Of a stretch of 64,000 bases of DNA, positions 1-9,833 are shown in pieces. Both the position numbers and the translations under genes were made by a program. The notes beneath the pieces were generated by a model, which saw nothing but the letters and a program-made list of their open reading frames with translations, was not told the DNA's origin and made no database searches. Each line of letters starts with the position of its first letter. Position 1 is the stretch's first letter. The stretch is from Flavobacteriaceae bacterium D16 (GTDB taxonomy: Bacteria > Bacteroidota > Bacteroidia > Flavobacteriales > Flavobacteriaceae), in the NCBI GenBank assembly GCA_021295155.1, contig JAJTJC010000036.1, positions 1 to 64,000 on the forward strand. The letters are read 5' to 3'.

Positions 1-162
1 CCTCATTGTTTTGGAAATAATTCTTATTAAACTTCTCTATATCAACTATCCGAAAATAGCCAACATAAAAACGCTTGCTTCTGCCAAAATTTCAATGAAC
101 TTAGTTAATATCGCTCTGCTTCTTCTTCCTTTCTCCTATCTACATCCCTCGTAAAGCGGGTG

Positions 163-193
163 CAAATATAGAGGACTTTTTTTGGTTGCACAA
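163..193 (-). promoter_or_regulatory. Bacteroidetes-type promoter firing leftwards out of the window
   Basis: Read on the minus strand there is a TATATTTG -7 box at 170-163. A GTTG (-33 element) lies 20 bases upstream, with its TTG at 193-191. This matches the Bacteroidetes consensus TTG-N19/20-TAnnTTTG. No gene is complete between here and base 1. A minus-strand ATG at 6-4 could be the start of the gene it serves, which would give a leader of about 155 bases. The target gene lies outside the window. Confidence 0.6.
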
Positions 194-281
194 CACTTCC
201 TGAATTTTTTTTCTACAGTTTGAAATATGTTGTTAATAACCCTCAGCTAGAGAATAACTTAGGTAAAGAAATAATAGTAAA

Positions 282-2270
282 TCAGGAGAAGAAATTCCAC
301 ACTAAACCGAAGCGAATTACAAAATCACGGTAAGGATAATCGGGAGCTGAATAAAAGGAGTTGCCTGTAAATGAAGAATTGAAGTGCTCTGCCTTTAAAT
401 AAATTCGCGTTTGCCTCACCTTGGCATTTATAAAGAAATCCAACATAGGGAAGCCGCCTAGTTCCTCCCGGTTTTGTACATAAAATTCAGCGAGCAATGG
501 ATTATAGGCATCCATATAGTAACTGGTGAAGTACTTAAAGGTAATCCCAGTCTGTAAGTACATCGCCTTCTTAAATATATCATCAGAAAAATAAAGTGTA
601 TTGCGGGTCACCAGCTGCGGCAGGTTAAGGACATCCTCTGACTGGTCTACCTGTTGGTACATTACCGTATTGTTCAGTGCCCATTTGCGGTATCGGAATT
701 CCTTGGCGTATTTCACCTTGAGGACATTTATGCTGTTGCCGGCCTGAAAAGGGCTAATAAAGGCATTCTCCGCTCCGGCCTCTATCGCCTCCGCACTCGC
801 CGTTGATGCAAAATAACTGTAATTGTTCAACACACTGTACTTCAACTCCAGATTACCCCAAACCTGGGAAGTAAGATCAAACTGTAGACTGGTTAACTGC
901 TGCTTTTCAAAAGTTGCATCGTTTTGCCAGTTGTAGTTCTCGTAATCGGATTGATATAAAAGATAGTTGTAATCAGGCAGACGGGAAGAGGCATGAAGAC
1001 TGGCTCCAAAACTGTGCTTCTCGTTTATGGTATAATTGGCATTCGCAGTAAGGAAATAATCCGTGAGGGACCCTGCAAGGGTATAGGCTCCATTGCCTTT
1101 TAACCGGAATTTACCAATCGCTTTTTCATATTGAGCCCCTAAACTAATTTCTTCTCCATTGAGTCGATTGGCAATGGTCTGGTCTTCTGTAATTAATATA
1201 CTGTTGAAATAGTAGTCGTAATTGTACAAATTCGCATAGCCTGTTAGTGTCCCTAATAGTCGGTTACTAAAACTGACTGCTACCTGGTTGGTAAATGTTT
1301 TGAGAGTGGCCTTATCGTCTATAGGACTCAGGAAAACGTCTCCAAAAAAATCCTGTTGGGCATCTTGCTCGAATTGATAATATTTGGTCTCATAATTAAT
1401 GGTATGACCAAATGTCAAGGAGGTAGATTTTCGCCCCAGGGAATCCTGCGATGGTTTTACAAGAGCATACTGATGGTCCAGGTAATATCGCTTACCCAAT
1501 ACTTTGTTTGTGGCATTGGTAAAATTGACGTCGATCCGGGAGCGATCTGAAAATTCCGGATCCTTTGATTCAAATTGTAGTTCCTTCTCAGACAAACCCC
1601 CGTTCTCTTCCCCGATAATATCCTGTGCTGCAATATGAGCCCGAAACCGGTATCTGCCATTTTTGGTGATATAGTTAGCCGTAGTTCGGAAGTTTCCAGA
1701 TTCTGCCTGGCTGAACTGATATTTACCCAGGGAACGAAATCCTTTGAAGGCAAGTGAAAAATTAAATCGCTGCGAAGTATTAACCGTCAACAGGGCATCC
1801 AGTAGCTGCCCCTGTTCGAAAGTCGTTTTAAAGAAGAGGTCCGTCATGGGAGTTGCCACATTGTAGTATTTCATATCCTCAATCTCTTCGTAATTAAAAT
1901 GACGGGCACTAGCACCAATCCTGGGATATAGCTGGATACGGTCCAGATTTGCACCCAGCCGATTGTATGGCTGCCCTATATTCGAGAAAGGCATGAGTTC
2001 AAAATCGTCTTTCCGAAGATAATTATAACGGTACTCCTTCTGTATGGTTAGCGTAGTATCCAGATAGGTTGTATCCCTTTCATGGGAAATGATCTTGTAA
2101 TTCTTTATGGTAATTTCTTCTACCCCTTTTTCAAGCGACCGGGATGGCTTTTTAAGTGGTTTTTGTTTGCTGCCGGTAGTGTCTTGAGGTTTCAACTTAA
2201 GTACCGGTTTGTCCTGAGCTGATAGTAATAGCCCAGAAATCATTAAAAGGAGCAGTAGGCAGTGTTTCAT
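282..2270 (-). CDS. Porin-like outer-membrane beta-barrel protein (Porin_10-like)
   Basis: This is a secreted protein of about 662 residues. I place the start at the ATG at 2270 rather than the one at 2291, because it puts a clean signal peptide (MKHCLLLLLMISGLLLSAQ) at the N-terminus. After a short basic, proline-rich linker the whole protein consists of alternating aromatic/polar strands typical of a transmembrane beta-barrel, and it ends in a phenylalanine-containing strand (VWNFFS). Length and strand pattern fit the putative porin family common in Flavobacteriaceae (Pfam Porin_10), which has no experimentally fixed substrate. It stands alone: the T9SS gene to its right diverges from it. 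The outer-membrane location is inferred from pattern; the family name comes from recall, not a search. Confidence 0.75.
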   Translation of the reverse strand: MKHCLLLLLMISGLLLSAQDKPVLKLKPQDTTGSKQKPLKKPSRSLEKGVEEITIKNYKIISHERDTTYLDTTLTIQKEYRYNYLRKDDFELMPFSNIGQPYNRLGANLDRIQLYPRIGASARHFNYEEIEDMKYYNVATPMTDLFFKTTFEQGQLLDALLTVNTSQRFNFSLAFKGFRSLGKYQFSQAESGNFRTTANYITKNGRYRFRAHIAAQDIIGEENGGLSEKELQFESKDPEFSDRSRIDVNFTNATNKVLGKRYYLDHQYALVKPSQDSLGRKSTSLTFGHTINYETKYYQFEQDAQQDFFGDVFLSPIDDKATLKTFTNQVAVSFSNRLLGTLTGYANLYNYDYYFNSILITEDQTIANRLNGEEISLGAQYEKAIGKFRLKGNGAYTLAGSLTDYFLTANANYTINEKHSFGASLHASSRLPDYNYLLYQSDYENYNWQNDATFEKQQLTSLQFDLTSQVWGNLELKYSVLNNYSYFASTASAEAIEAGAENAFISPFQAGNSINVLKVKYAKEFRYRKWALNNTVMYQQVDQSEDVLNLPQLVTRNTLYFSDDIFKKAMYLQTGITFKYFTSYYMDAYNPLLAEFYVQNREELGGFPMLDFFINAKVRQTRIYLKAEHFNSSFTGNSFYSAPDYPYRDFVIRFGLVWNFFS

Positions 2271-2394
2271 CGCTAAACGTAACGAAGGCAAAGGTAGTTT
2301 TTTTTAGTTACCCCATATGTGAAAGCCTTCTTAAGTCGCTTTAACAATCAATCAAGATGAAAGTTCCTATCCTCTGAAGCATTTTAACAAGGTA

Positions 2395-2429
2395 TTTGGT
2401 CGCAAAAAATTGAATTATCGGTATATTTT
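2395..2429 (+). promoter_or_regulatory. Probable promoter of the T9SS cargo gene
   Basis: TTTG at 2395-2398 is followed 23 bases later by TATATTTT at 2422-2429, one mismatch from TAnnTTTG. Transcription would begin near 2436. That is downstream of the ATG at 2410 and supports use of the ATG at 2458. The spacing is slightly long, so this is a moderate call. Confidence 0.35.
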
Positions 2430-2457
2430 TAAGATATTGAGCTCCCAAAAAATTGAT

Positions 2458-5400
2458 ATGATAAGAAAAGTACTTCTTCTACTTTTTCTATGCAGTTATG
2501 TTTCCTATGGACAAGTTGATCCGCAGTCTCCCAATGTAGATCCTGGAGATGCGTCAGGGCTCATATATTCGGATGAACCCGGTAAACCAGTCAATCTCTT
2601 CGAAGTAAAAGAAAAGATGGAAGCCTACTGGGCCGGTCGTGACCGCAACCGTAAGGGAAGTGGATATAAACCCTACAAACGCTGGGAAAATTACTGGATG
2701 CATTTTATAGACCAGAATGGAAACTTGCCAACGTCTAAAGAACTTTATGATTCCTGGCAATCCAAAGCATCTTCAGCCAAACCACCCAATCCCGTAAGCG
2801 ACTGGTCGCCCATAGGCCCATTCAATCCGGGAACTCTTGGGAACCGACTGCCGGGAACCGGCAGGGTTAATGCCATTGCAATTGACCCCAACAATGCAGC
2901 TATTTGGTATGCAGGTGCACCCGCTGGAGGTATTTGGAAATCAACCAATGCGGGAGCAAGCTGGACCAACTTATTTGACAATTTCCCGCAGATAGGTGTT
3001 TCGGGAATCGCTATTGATCCTAATGATTCAAACACTATCTATATAGCCACAGGTGATGATGATGCTGCCGATTCTTACAGTATCGGCGTATTCAAATCTA
3101 CAGATGGGGGACAAACCTGGAATGAAACAGGTTTAAACCCTTCAAACACCAATATTAGCTGGGTAATGAACGAAATAGTCATCGATCCCACAGATTCAAA
3201 TACCCTTTGGGTAGGATCCAGTTTCGGTTTGTACAAAACCATAGATGGGGGAGACAATTGGGTACGTGTGCAGACCGGGTTCATTTCCGATTTTAAACTA
3301 AAGCCGGGAGATCCTGATACCGTATATGCAGTATCTAATGATCACATCGGTGGTGGCGGAAACGCTACTTCCTATTTCAAAACATCAGATGGGGGAGCTA
3401 GTTTTAGCCAAATGGATGATCCCTTATTGCCTACTTCCTGTGGCCGGGTAGTTTTGGGTGTTTCCCCGGCAGATCCTGAGGTACTCTATATTTTGACTGC
3501 CAACACTTCGGCAAATGATTTTACCTATCAGGGATTATATAAATCCATTAATAGTGGAGAAACCTTTGCGGAAAGTCCCAACACAACAGACATCATGGAA
3601 TCCAGCCAGGCCTGGTTCGACCTTGCCCTCGAAGTTTCACCAACCAATGCGAATGAATTGTATATGGGTTGCCTCAACGTATGGAAAAGTATCAATGGAG
3701 GAAACAGCTGGAATAAACTTAATAACTGGTTTCGCAATGACGCAGCCTACACCCATGCAGATATTCATACCATTAAAATAATAAATGGAAATGTCTATGC
3801 GGGTACGGATGGTGGCCTGTATCTTTCTGAAAATGGAGGTGCCTCATTTACTGATGTTACTTCGAACATGGCCGTGACCCAATTCTATAAGATAGCCATT
3901 GCCGGTAGTAACAGTAATAAAATTTCCGGCGGCACACAGGATAATTCCGGTTTCGTTTTTAACAACAATTCATGGAATGTTTTTACGGGAGGTGATGGTA
4001 TGGATTATGAATTCGATCCCAACAATACCAATATTATCTACGGGTTTTCACAAAATGGTGGGAACTTGTTTATAACCACGAATTCCGGACAATCCGTGAC
4101 TGCTGTAGGCGCACCCCGGGACGATGAGGGCAACAGGATTAGTGGAAACTGGATTACACCGCTAGCCGTTGGCGGCGACAGTCAGGTTTACGCCGGTTTT
4201 GACGCTATCTACCGCCTCAACGGGAATGCCTGGGAAAAGCTAGCCACCATACCCGGTACCGATGGAGCCATCGAAGACATCGAAGTAGACCCAACCAATC
4301 CCCAGGTTATTTATGCAGCTGAGGGATCTTTTGTGCAGCGCAGTGAAGACGGTGGCCAAACCTTTAGCGCCTTTTTTAATGCAGGTGCTTTGATATCTGA
4401 TATTGCCATAAATACAAATGATGGTTCTGCTATTTACGTAGCAACTTCCAGGAGGGTAGGAAGGTCTCAGACTTCCCAACAATCAGTTAACAGGAAGGTC
4501 TACAAAGTACCGGTTAATAATGGTATTGCCGGAAGGGAAATAGACATCACAGGAGACCTACCTACTGACCAGGCCTTTTTTGCCCTGGTACACCAGGGCA
4601 GGCATACAGACAATCCTGTATATGTGGGAACCAATCTTGGGGTGTATCGAATAGACGATACCCTGATCAATGAGACAGATGAATCACTGACCGTATGGGA
4701 AGAGTATTTCACCAACCTTCCAAGTGTGGCGGTAAGTGATTTGGAAATAAGTGTGGAAGATGAGGTGATTGTGGCTTCTACCTATGGTCGTGGAACCTGG
4801 AAATCGGCTATCCCCATCCAGGTTCAGGACGATGATATCCGCCTGGTATCTATTGCTCCCGAAGCCGAACGAATCCTTTGCGGGGAAATCATTCCGGACA
4901 TCGTAGTGGAAAACAAGGGATTAAACCCCATAAACAGTATTGATATTACCTACCGGGTCAATGGAGGTGCCGATGTAAACCTTACTGAATCGGTAACACT
5001 TAATTCCGGGGAAACAACCACTGTCACCCTTCCTTCTCTAACTATAGGAACAGTAGGACCAGTAAACTTCGAAGTTGAGACAACTGTCACCAATGATGCA
5101 TTTGCAGACAACAATGTTGTCAGTCAAACCTTCTTTGTGAACGACTTTGGCGTTGGAGATGCCCTGAATACATTTGAAGACGGAAGTGACGCGCTAATTA
5201 GTTATAACGATGTGGATCCGGAATCCAGTGTCTGGGAAAGGGGTACTCCTACTGGAACCTTACTGAATCAGGCAGCATCCGGAACCCAGGTATACGGCAC
5301 CAATCTTGATGGCAACCATCCCGATGGGGTGAAGAGTTTTCTGGTGAGCAATTGCTACGAACTGTCTTCCATCCTGGCCCCAGTACTCAAATTTACGATG

Positions 5401-6792
5401 GCTTACGACCTTGAGGTCAATTTTGATATTGTCTTTGTGGAATATTCCACGGATGATGGTGCCAGCTGGAATGTTCTAGGGAATGTAAACAGTCAGCCCA
5501 ACTGGTACAATAGTGACAGAACGAATGAAAACTCAGGAAATGACGATGATTGTCAGAACTGCCCTGGAGCGCAATGGACAGGAACTAATGCCACCTTAAC
5601 AGAATATGCCTATGACTTTGTTGCTAATGCGGCTCTGGGTGAAACAGACCTGACCAATGAAGCCAATGTACTTTTCCGAATCGTTTTTCAATCCGATCCA
5701 AATCTTAACCAGGAAGGGGTGGTCATTGATGATTTTGTTGTGGAAGGTTTCCAGGATGATGATGATGACGATAACGATGGGGTACTGGATGTTGATGATA
5801 ACTGCCCGCTAATTGGCAATGCCAATCAGCTCGATACGGATGCAGACGGTCTGGGTGACGCCTGCGATGATGATGATGACAATGATGGCGTTCTGGACGT
5901 TGATGACAACTGTCCGTTGGTGGCCAATGCCGATCAGGCAGATGCAGACGGGGACGGTATAGGGGATGTTTGCGATGAAGATGCCGACAATGACGGCGTA
6001 CCCAATGATCTGGACCTATGTGATGACACCCCGGCAGGTACCGTTGTTGATGTAACCGGATGCCCTGTATTTAGCCTTCCTCCTGATAACTTCAGCATTC
6101 AGACTATCGGGGAATCCTGCAGAAACAGCAACAATGGCAGCATTAGCATTACAGCTGTTCAAAGCCTTGAGTATACAGCAACTGTTAGTGGGCCCAACAC
6201 AGATGAGACGCTGAATTTCACTGATGCTTTGGAAATCTCCCCGCTTTCATCAGGGGAATACACGGTTTGTATTACTGTAGCGGGTCAGGCTGATTATGAA
6301 GTTTGTTACACGCTTATCGTGCCCCAACCCGAAGACTTATCCGTTTCTTCAAGGATCAGCTCGCTGGATAATCAGGTAATCCTGAGTCTAGCCGGAGGAA
6401 AAAAGTATACCATAAGGCTTAACAACGAAGTATTCGAGACAACAGACAATGAAATTACCCTGCCGTTAAGCAAAATAGAAAATACTTTAATGGTTAGTAC
6501 GGATAAAGCTTGCCAGGGTACTTTTGAAGAAACCATATTCCTGAGTTCAAAATTACTGGTATACCCCAATCCGGTGGAAGGCAGTAATTTAAATATTTTC
6601 ATGGGTGATAATGAATTAGAAGAGGTGGAAGTATCGCTATACACCCTAAATGGCGTTAAGGTTATGGGCAAAAAGTATACGCTTCTTAATCGTGAAGTCA
6701 GTCTAAACGTAGACCGTTTGGCAAGAGGAGTATACCTATTGAATATTCGTACAGAACGATCACTGGTGAACTACAAAATATTGCGTAAATGA
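2458..6792 (+). CDS. T9SS-exported BNR/VPS10-like propeller protein with thrombospondin type 3 repeats and sorting domain
   Basis: This is a very large secreted protein of about 1444 residues, counted from the ATG at 2458, which begins the signal peptide [19 protein letters not shown]. Residues about 115-790 carry at least eight BNR/Asp-box-like repeats (for example [27 protein letters not shown]), as in sialidase/VPS10-type beta-propellers. A CARDB-like domain follows (about 800-900), then a MAM-like beta-sandwich (about 920-1100). Calcium-binding thrombospondin type 3 repeats (DxDxDGxxD...NCP) occupy about 1100-1205. The last 80 residues are a T9SS type A sorting domain (LLVYPNPVE at its start, a GVYLLNI motif, basic C-terminus). 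The protein is expected to be exported by T9SS and anchored at or released from the cell surface. No sialidase active site could be recognised, so an enzymatic role is not claimed. The stop overlaps the next gene. Confidence 0.85.
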   Translation: MIRKVLLLLFLCSYVSYGQVDPQSPNVDPGDASGLIYSDEPGKPVNLFEVKEKMEAYWAGRDRNRKGSGYKPYKRWENYWMHFIDQNGNLPTSKELYDSWQSKASSAKPPNPVSDWSPIGPFNPGTLGNRLPGTGRVNAIAIDPNNAAIWYAGAPAGGIWKSTNAGASWTNLFDNFPQIGVSGIAIDPNDSNTIYIATGDDDAADSYSIGVFKSTDGGQTWNETGLNPSNTNISWVMNEIVIDPTDSNTLWVGSSFGLYKTIDGGDNWVRVQTGFISDFKLKPGDPDTVYAVSNDHIGGGGNATSYFKTSDGGASFSQMDDPLLPTSCGRVVLGVSPADPEVLYILTANTSANDFTYQGLYKSINSGETFAESPNTTDIMESSQAWFDLALEVSPTNANELYMGCLNVWKSINGGNSWNKLNNWFRNDAAYTHADIHTIKIINGNVYAGTDGGLYLSENGGASFTDVTSNMAVTQFYKIAIAGSNSNKISGGTQDNSGFVFNNNSWNVFTGGDGMDYEFDPNNTNIIYGFSQNGGNLFITTNSGQSVTAVGAPRDDEGNRISGNWITPLAVGGDSQVYAGFDAIYRLNGNAWEKLATIPGTDGAIEDIEVDPTNPQVIYAAEGSFVQRSEDGGQTFSAFFNAGALISDIAINTNDGSAIYVATSRRVGRSQTSQQSVNRKVYKVPVNNGIAGREIDITGDLPTDQAFFALVHQGRHTDNPVYVGTNLGVYRIDDTLINETDESLTVWEEYFTNLPSVAVSDLEISVEDEVIVASTYGRGTWKSAIPIQVQDDDIRLVSIAPEAERILCGEIIPDIVVENKGLNPINSIDITYRVNGGADVNLTESVTLNSGETTTVTLPSLTIGTVGPVNFEVETTVTNDAFADNNVVSQTFFVNDFGVGDALNTFEDGSDALISYNDVDPESSVWERGTPTGTLLNQAASGTQVYGTNLDGNHPDGVKSFLVSNCYELSSILAPVLKFTMAYDLEVNFDIVFVEYSTDDGASWNVLGNVNSQPNWYNSDRTNENSGNDDDCQNCPGAQWTGTNATLTEYAYDFVANAALGETDLTNEANVLFRIVFQSDPNLNQEGVVIDDFVVEGFQDDDDDDNDGVLDVDDNCPLIGNANQLDTDADGLGDACDDDDDNDGVLDVDDNCPLVANADQADADGDGIGDVCDEDADNDGVPNDLDLCDDTPAGTVVDVTGCPVFSLPPDNFSIQTIGESCRNSNNGSISITAVQSLEYTATVSGPNTDETLNFTDALEISPLSSGEYTVCITVAGQADYEVCYTLIVPQPEDLSVSSRISSLDNQVILSLAGGKKYTIRLNNEVFETTDNEITLPLSKIENTLMVSTDKACQGTFEETIFLSSKLLVYPNPVEGSNLNIFMGDNELEEVEVSLYTLNGVKVMGKKYTLLNREVSLNVDRLARGVYLLNIRTERSLVNYKILRK

Positions 6793-7505
6793 ATTGGAAA
6801 TTAAGAATTAACATACTCTTGCTTGCAGCTCTAACGGCCTGCGGCGGAAGCGGGGACGAACCAGGCACGAATTCAGAGCCCGAACCGGATCCTATACCTG
6901 TTCCTTCGGCAGCAACACTCATTTTTCCCGAAGACAACAGTGAGTGCACCGAAGGTGATATAGTAAACGATTCCCAAAGTCAGGTTGTTTTTCAATGGAA
7001 CGAATCCCAGAACACGGATTCTTACGAGGTAAACTTGAAAGACTTAAGTACCGATAATTTCGCAACAACAGTCTCCAATACGAATTCGGTCAGGATTACT
7101 CTGAAACGAGGTAACCCTTATGAGTGGTTTGTAGTATCAAGGGCTAATGGCACAAATGAAACAGCCACTAGTGAAACCTGGAAATTTTACAACGAGGGGC
7201 CTGGGATCGAGAATTACGCTCCCTTCCCTGCAGAGGCTGTAAGCCCGGAAAGGGGTGCCAGTTTGAGCGGGATTACCTCTGTAGATCTTTCCTGGACGGG
7301 AAGTGACGTAGATGATGACATAGTAGGATACGAAGTATTTCTGGACACCAACACAGACCCGATAACTTCAGTGGGCACGTCCACTGAGATGAATCTGGCG
7401 GGTGTCGCGGTGAGTGCAGGAAACGTATACTATTGGAAAGTGTTAACCCGAGATAGTCAGGGCAACCGTTCTACCTCTGAAGTCTTTCAATTCCGCGTAG
7501 ACTAA
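6789..7505 (+). CDS. Lipoprotein with fibronectin type III-like domains, coupled to the T9SS cargo gene
   Basis: A 238-residue protein with a type II signal peptide and lipobox LTAC (Cys18), followed by an acidic, proline-rich linker (GSGDEPG...). Two beta-sandwich, fibronectin III-like segments are visible: one around residues 40-130 (a YEVNLKD...[11 protein letters not shown] pattern) and one around 145-238 (YEVFLDTN...[13 protein letters not shown]). Its ATG overlaps the TGA of the preceding gene (ATGA at 6789-6792), so the two are almost certainly translationally coupled. This suggests a surface lipoprotein working with, or binding near, the exported propeller protein. No catalytic residues are evident. 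The lipoprotein assignment is strong; the domain type is inferred from pattern. Confidence 0.8.
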   Translation: MNWKLRINILLLAALTACGGSGDEPGTNSEPEPDPIPVPSAATLIFPEDNSECTEGDIVNDSQSQVVFQWNESQNTDSYEVNLKDLSTDNFATTVSNTNSVRITLKRGNPYEWFVVSRANGTNETATSETWKFYNEGPGIENYAPFPAEAVSPERGASLSGITSVDLSWTGSDVDDDIVGYEVFLDTNTDPITSVGTSTEMNLAGVAVSAGNVYYWKVLTRDSQGNRSTSEVFQFRVD

Positions 7506-7601
7506 AACTTTCACAAAACATTTACATTAAAAACCTGCAAATACGAGCTTTTTGCATGATTTTTGTTTATAACTATGAAATTAATCCAAGGAAAATAAAA
7601 A

Positions 7602-8285
7602 ATGAGATTACTATCCAAAGCTATCTTTTCAGCAATTTTATTGCAAACTATTATTGTTAACGCTCAAGTCTCCGTAAATCTACCTACTGCCTATGTTCAG
7701 AATCAACTTGACGAATCAGGTATGCCGAAAGGTGTAATAGGATCGGCTTATGATAATGAAACATTTAACTATGGAAGTGTATTTGTTAAAGGAACGGAAT
7801 CCTACAAGGCCTTATTAAGATATAACGGCTACAGGGATCAACTTGAGATGAAAAGCAGTGATAATACCATCACTGTGTTAATGAAACGTAACTACATTAA
7901 TGCCAAAATTAACAATGAATTAATCACGATCAAGAAATTTGAAGACGGATCTCGAGAACGACAGGGTTATTTTATTGTTATTGCACAATACGGCGACTTT
8001 GCACTCCTACAGAGACGGCAGATTATTCTAAAGGAAGCGCAACAAGCTTCTTCCTCTTATACAAAGGACAAACCTGCAAGGTTTGAAAAAGATTACAATT
8101 ACTATATGCTATTTAAGGAAGATGGGGTTGCAAAAAAGACGAGATTAAGTAAAAAATCAATTATCGAAGCCCTTCCATCGGAATATCAGGATAGGGCCAA
8201 TTCGTTGTGTAAAAAGAATAAATGGAAATTAAAAACAGAAGCTGAAGTACGTTTATTACTTCAGAAACTGATTGAGACAGCATAG
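7602..8285 (+). CDS. Secreted protein of unknown function
   Basis: This encodes 227 residues with a signal peptide ending near VNAQ (residue 22). I do not recognise a named domain. The body is mixed alpha/beta. The C-terminal third is lysine-rich, with a helical motif (about residues 203-222: CKKNKWKLKTEAEVRLLLQK) whose close variant recurs as an isolated fragment about 380 bases downstream. That indicates a duplicated family. A strong terminator follows at 8321. The gene is separated from the upstream lipoprotein by 96 AT-rich bases, so it is probably its own unit. It resembles the many small secreted hypothetical proteins of Flavobacteriaceae that sit in pairs. Function unknown. Confidence 0.75.
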   Translation: MRLLSKAIFSAILLQTIIVNAQVSVNLPTAYVQNQLDESGMPKGVIGSAYDNETFNYGSVFVKGTESYKALLRYNGYRDQLEMKSSDNTITVLMKRNYINAKINNELITIKKFEDGSRERQGYFIVIAQYGDFALLQRRQIILKEAQQASSSYTKDKPARFEKDYNYYMLFKEDGVAKKTRLSKKSIIEALPSEYQDRANSLCKKNKWKLKTEAEVRLLLQKLIETA

Positions 8286-8320
8286 CGCGTTCAGTTTATA
8301 CTGTTCGCAAGAATAATTAG

Positions 8321-8352
8321 GGTGTTGATTGAGTTTGATCAACACCTTTTTC
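8321..8352 (+). terminator. Rho-independent terminator
   Basis: A perfect 9-bp stem, GGTGTTGAT (8321-8329) with ATCAACACC (8338-8346), has an 8-base loop and is followed by TTTTTCTTT. It ends the unit of the secreted protein at 7602-8285. Confidence 0.85.
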
Positions 8353-8655
8353 TTTGTCCTGTACAATAAATTTCCCCTTACAACAGCACTGTTTTGAAAT
8401 ATGCCACCCGGATAAAACGGAAAAGAGGTTCAATCCTTTCAACATCAAGGCGAACCATTCCCTATGTATTTATATCCATTGGCCTAGATTAATTGGCACT
8501 TCTCTAAAATACCATACCCGTATCAAATTAATTCAAGAAACTGTTTATTCATTTAAACTACTAAGCATTAACCTCGGAGTATTTACGGAGTTTTTCTTCT
8601 ATTTAAATACTACCGGCTATTTGTTCCCTGTTTAAACCTTTAAGCCGTGTCTTAA
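8353..8655 (+). other. Non-coding stretch, probably decayed sequence
   Basis: An open frame of 93 codons exists here (8354-8635), but its predicted protein has no signal peptide, no recognisable domain and an unusual Cys/His/Ile-rich composition. It begins inside the T-tract of a terminator. Since a recognisable gene remnant follows directly at 8656, this stretch may be the eroded upstream part of that lost gene. I see no promoter, RNA or repeat in it. Confidence 0.4.
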
Positions 8656-8754
8656 AAGAGTAGTGCCCTGGAAAGCTATAATAAGAAGAACAAGCTCAAA
8701 CTAAAATCCGAACAAGAGGTACTCCAATTACTTGAGTATTACAATAAAATGTAA
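8656..8754 (+). pseudogene. C-terminal remnant of a paralogue of the 7602-8285 secreted protein
   Basis: Frame +1 from 8656 to the TAA at 8752-8754 reads KSSALESYNKKNKLKLKSEQ and continues EVLQLLEYYNKM. It aligns without gaps to the C-terminus of the gene at 7602-8285 (ANSLCKKNKWKLKTEAEVRL and on). The shared core is K-K-N-K-x-K-L-K-[TS]-E-x-E-V-x-x-L-L. An in-frame TAA at 8653-8655 blocks it upstream and no start codon is available. I read it as the tail of a second copy whose body has eroded. Confidence 0.7.
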
Positions 8755-8940
8755 TGAATTTTACAGTTGAAAAAACCGCTTAATGCTGTCGGGTTACTAT
8801 CGACCTACCGCAGGATAAATTTCTATTATTGATATAAAACATTAGGAAAGCAAAGGGTCCACTTCATAGGGTAGAAAGTTACTATTCCATTAACCCCTAT
8901 CCTTAGCAGCATACTTTTCTTTTGGATTAGGGCAAAAAGA

Positions 8941-8968
8941 AAAACCCGTGAACTAAATCACGGGTTTT
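8941..8968 (-). terminator. Terminator of the susCD-lipoprotein operon (works both ways)
   Basis: An 11-bp perfect stem, AAAACCCGTGA (8941-8951) and TCACGGGTTTT (8958-8968), with a 6-base loop. On the minus strand it is followed by TTTTTCTTTTTGC. It lies 22 bases beyond the stop of the minus-strand lipoprotein gene. Confidence 0.85.
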
Positions 8969-8990
8969 ATCTTTATTAGACTTTATAGTC

Positions 8991-9821
8991 TTACTGCTTT
9001 GTAAACGTAAATTGATAATCACCAAAATTCGCCAGAGGTCCTGTACATTGAATCACTCCATTATCCACATCATAGGACGAACCGGTGTATTCAAAGGTTG
9101 CAAACAATGCTACCGTTGGGAAACCGGCATCAAAATTTACTTCCCCATCACAGGTCAGGAAACTCATTACGGTTCCGTCAGGAATATACACATTAAATCC
9201 TGGGCTGTTATTGATCACCACCTTAGTTCCTGAAGGATCATTCGGTGCCAATGAAAGCTCTACCTGATAAACCTCTCCGAAGAAATCAGATAAACCAAGA
9301 GGTGAATTAACACCAGCTGTAAAGTTTTCAGATACATCGAATGTACCGACAAAGGCATCAATATCGATAGGACAGTCGTCATCAACAATTGTAATAACCC
9401 TGCTAACCCCGAAGTTTCCTTCACCTACAAGGCCAATCGGAACAGAAGCTCCGGTTAATTCAATGGTCACATCAATATTCCCATCTACAATAATATTAGG
9501 GACTATGCTTAGGGCGATATCAGCAGTAAATTCTCCCGCTGGAATCTCGAGGGTTCCTGATGCTGGTTCAACAGTATATCTGGAGGGGTCTGGAGATGTT
9601 ACTGTGAAATCCACGGTAACACCATTACTATTCTCTCCACTTCCCAATTGAACTGTTGTGATCAACGGATCTGTGGCATCTTCTGTTATTATACCCGTAG
9701 CAGCATTTAACTGCACAAAACCATCTCCCACATCATATTGTCTATCATCCCCCAGATCCTCGCAGCTGATCCCGAAGAGGACAATGACTGAAAAAGTTAA
9801 TATTTTTAAAACTTGTTTCAT
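8991..9821 (-). CDS. SusE/F-position surface lipoprotein with Calx-beta-like domain
   Basis: A 276-residue lipoprotein with lipobox GISC (Cys20). Residues about 30-155 form an extracellular Ig-like/Calx-beta-like domain: acidic strands, a TVEPASGTLEIPAGE turn and a final TIVDDD. The C-terminal part (about 155-276) is an all-beta domain with two cysteines. It is the third gene of the susC-susD operon, starting 12 bases after susD. That is the place normally held by SusE/SusF-type surface glycan-binding or other ligand-binding lipoproteins. Its job is therefore probably ligand capture at the cell surface, but the ligand is unknown because no hydrolase accompanies the operon. Confidence 0.75.
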   Translation of the reverse strand: MKQVLKILTFSVIVLFGISCEDLGDDRQYDVGDGFVQLNAATGIITEDATDPLITTVQLGSGENSNGVTVDFTVTSPDPSRYTVEPASGTLEIPAGEFTADIALSIVPNIIVDGNIDVTIELTGASVPIGLVGEGNFGVSRVITIVDDDCPIDIDAFVGTFDVSENFTAGVNSPLGLSDFFGEVYQVELSLAPNDPSGTKVVINNSPGFNVYIPDGTVMSFLTCDGEVNFDAGFPTVALFATFEYTGSSYDVDNGVIQCTGPLANFGDYQFTFTKQ

Positions 9822-9833
9822 CTTTCTTTATTA

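Noticed and set aside
1457-1753. Open frames inside the porin-like gene and other long genes
   Set aside because: They are antisense or alternate-frame shadows with no signal, domain or promoter; the sense frame is clearly the gene.
2410-2457. Upstream ATG start for the T9SS cargo protein
   Set aside because: It would put 16 polar/basic residues before the signal peptide and lies upstream of the expected transcription start.
8354-8635. A 93-codon plus-strand frame in the 8.3-8.9 kb gap
   Set aside because: It begins in a terminator T-tract, lacks a signal peptide or domain, and lies beside a decayed gene; more likely random or eroded sequence than a gene.
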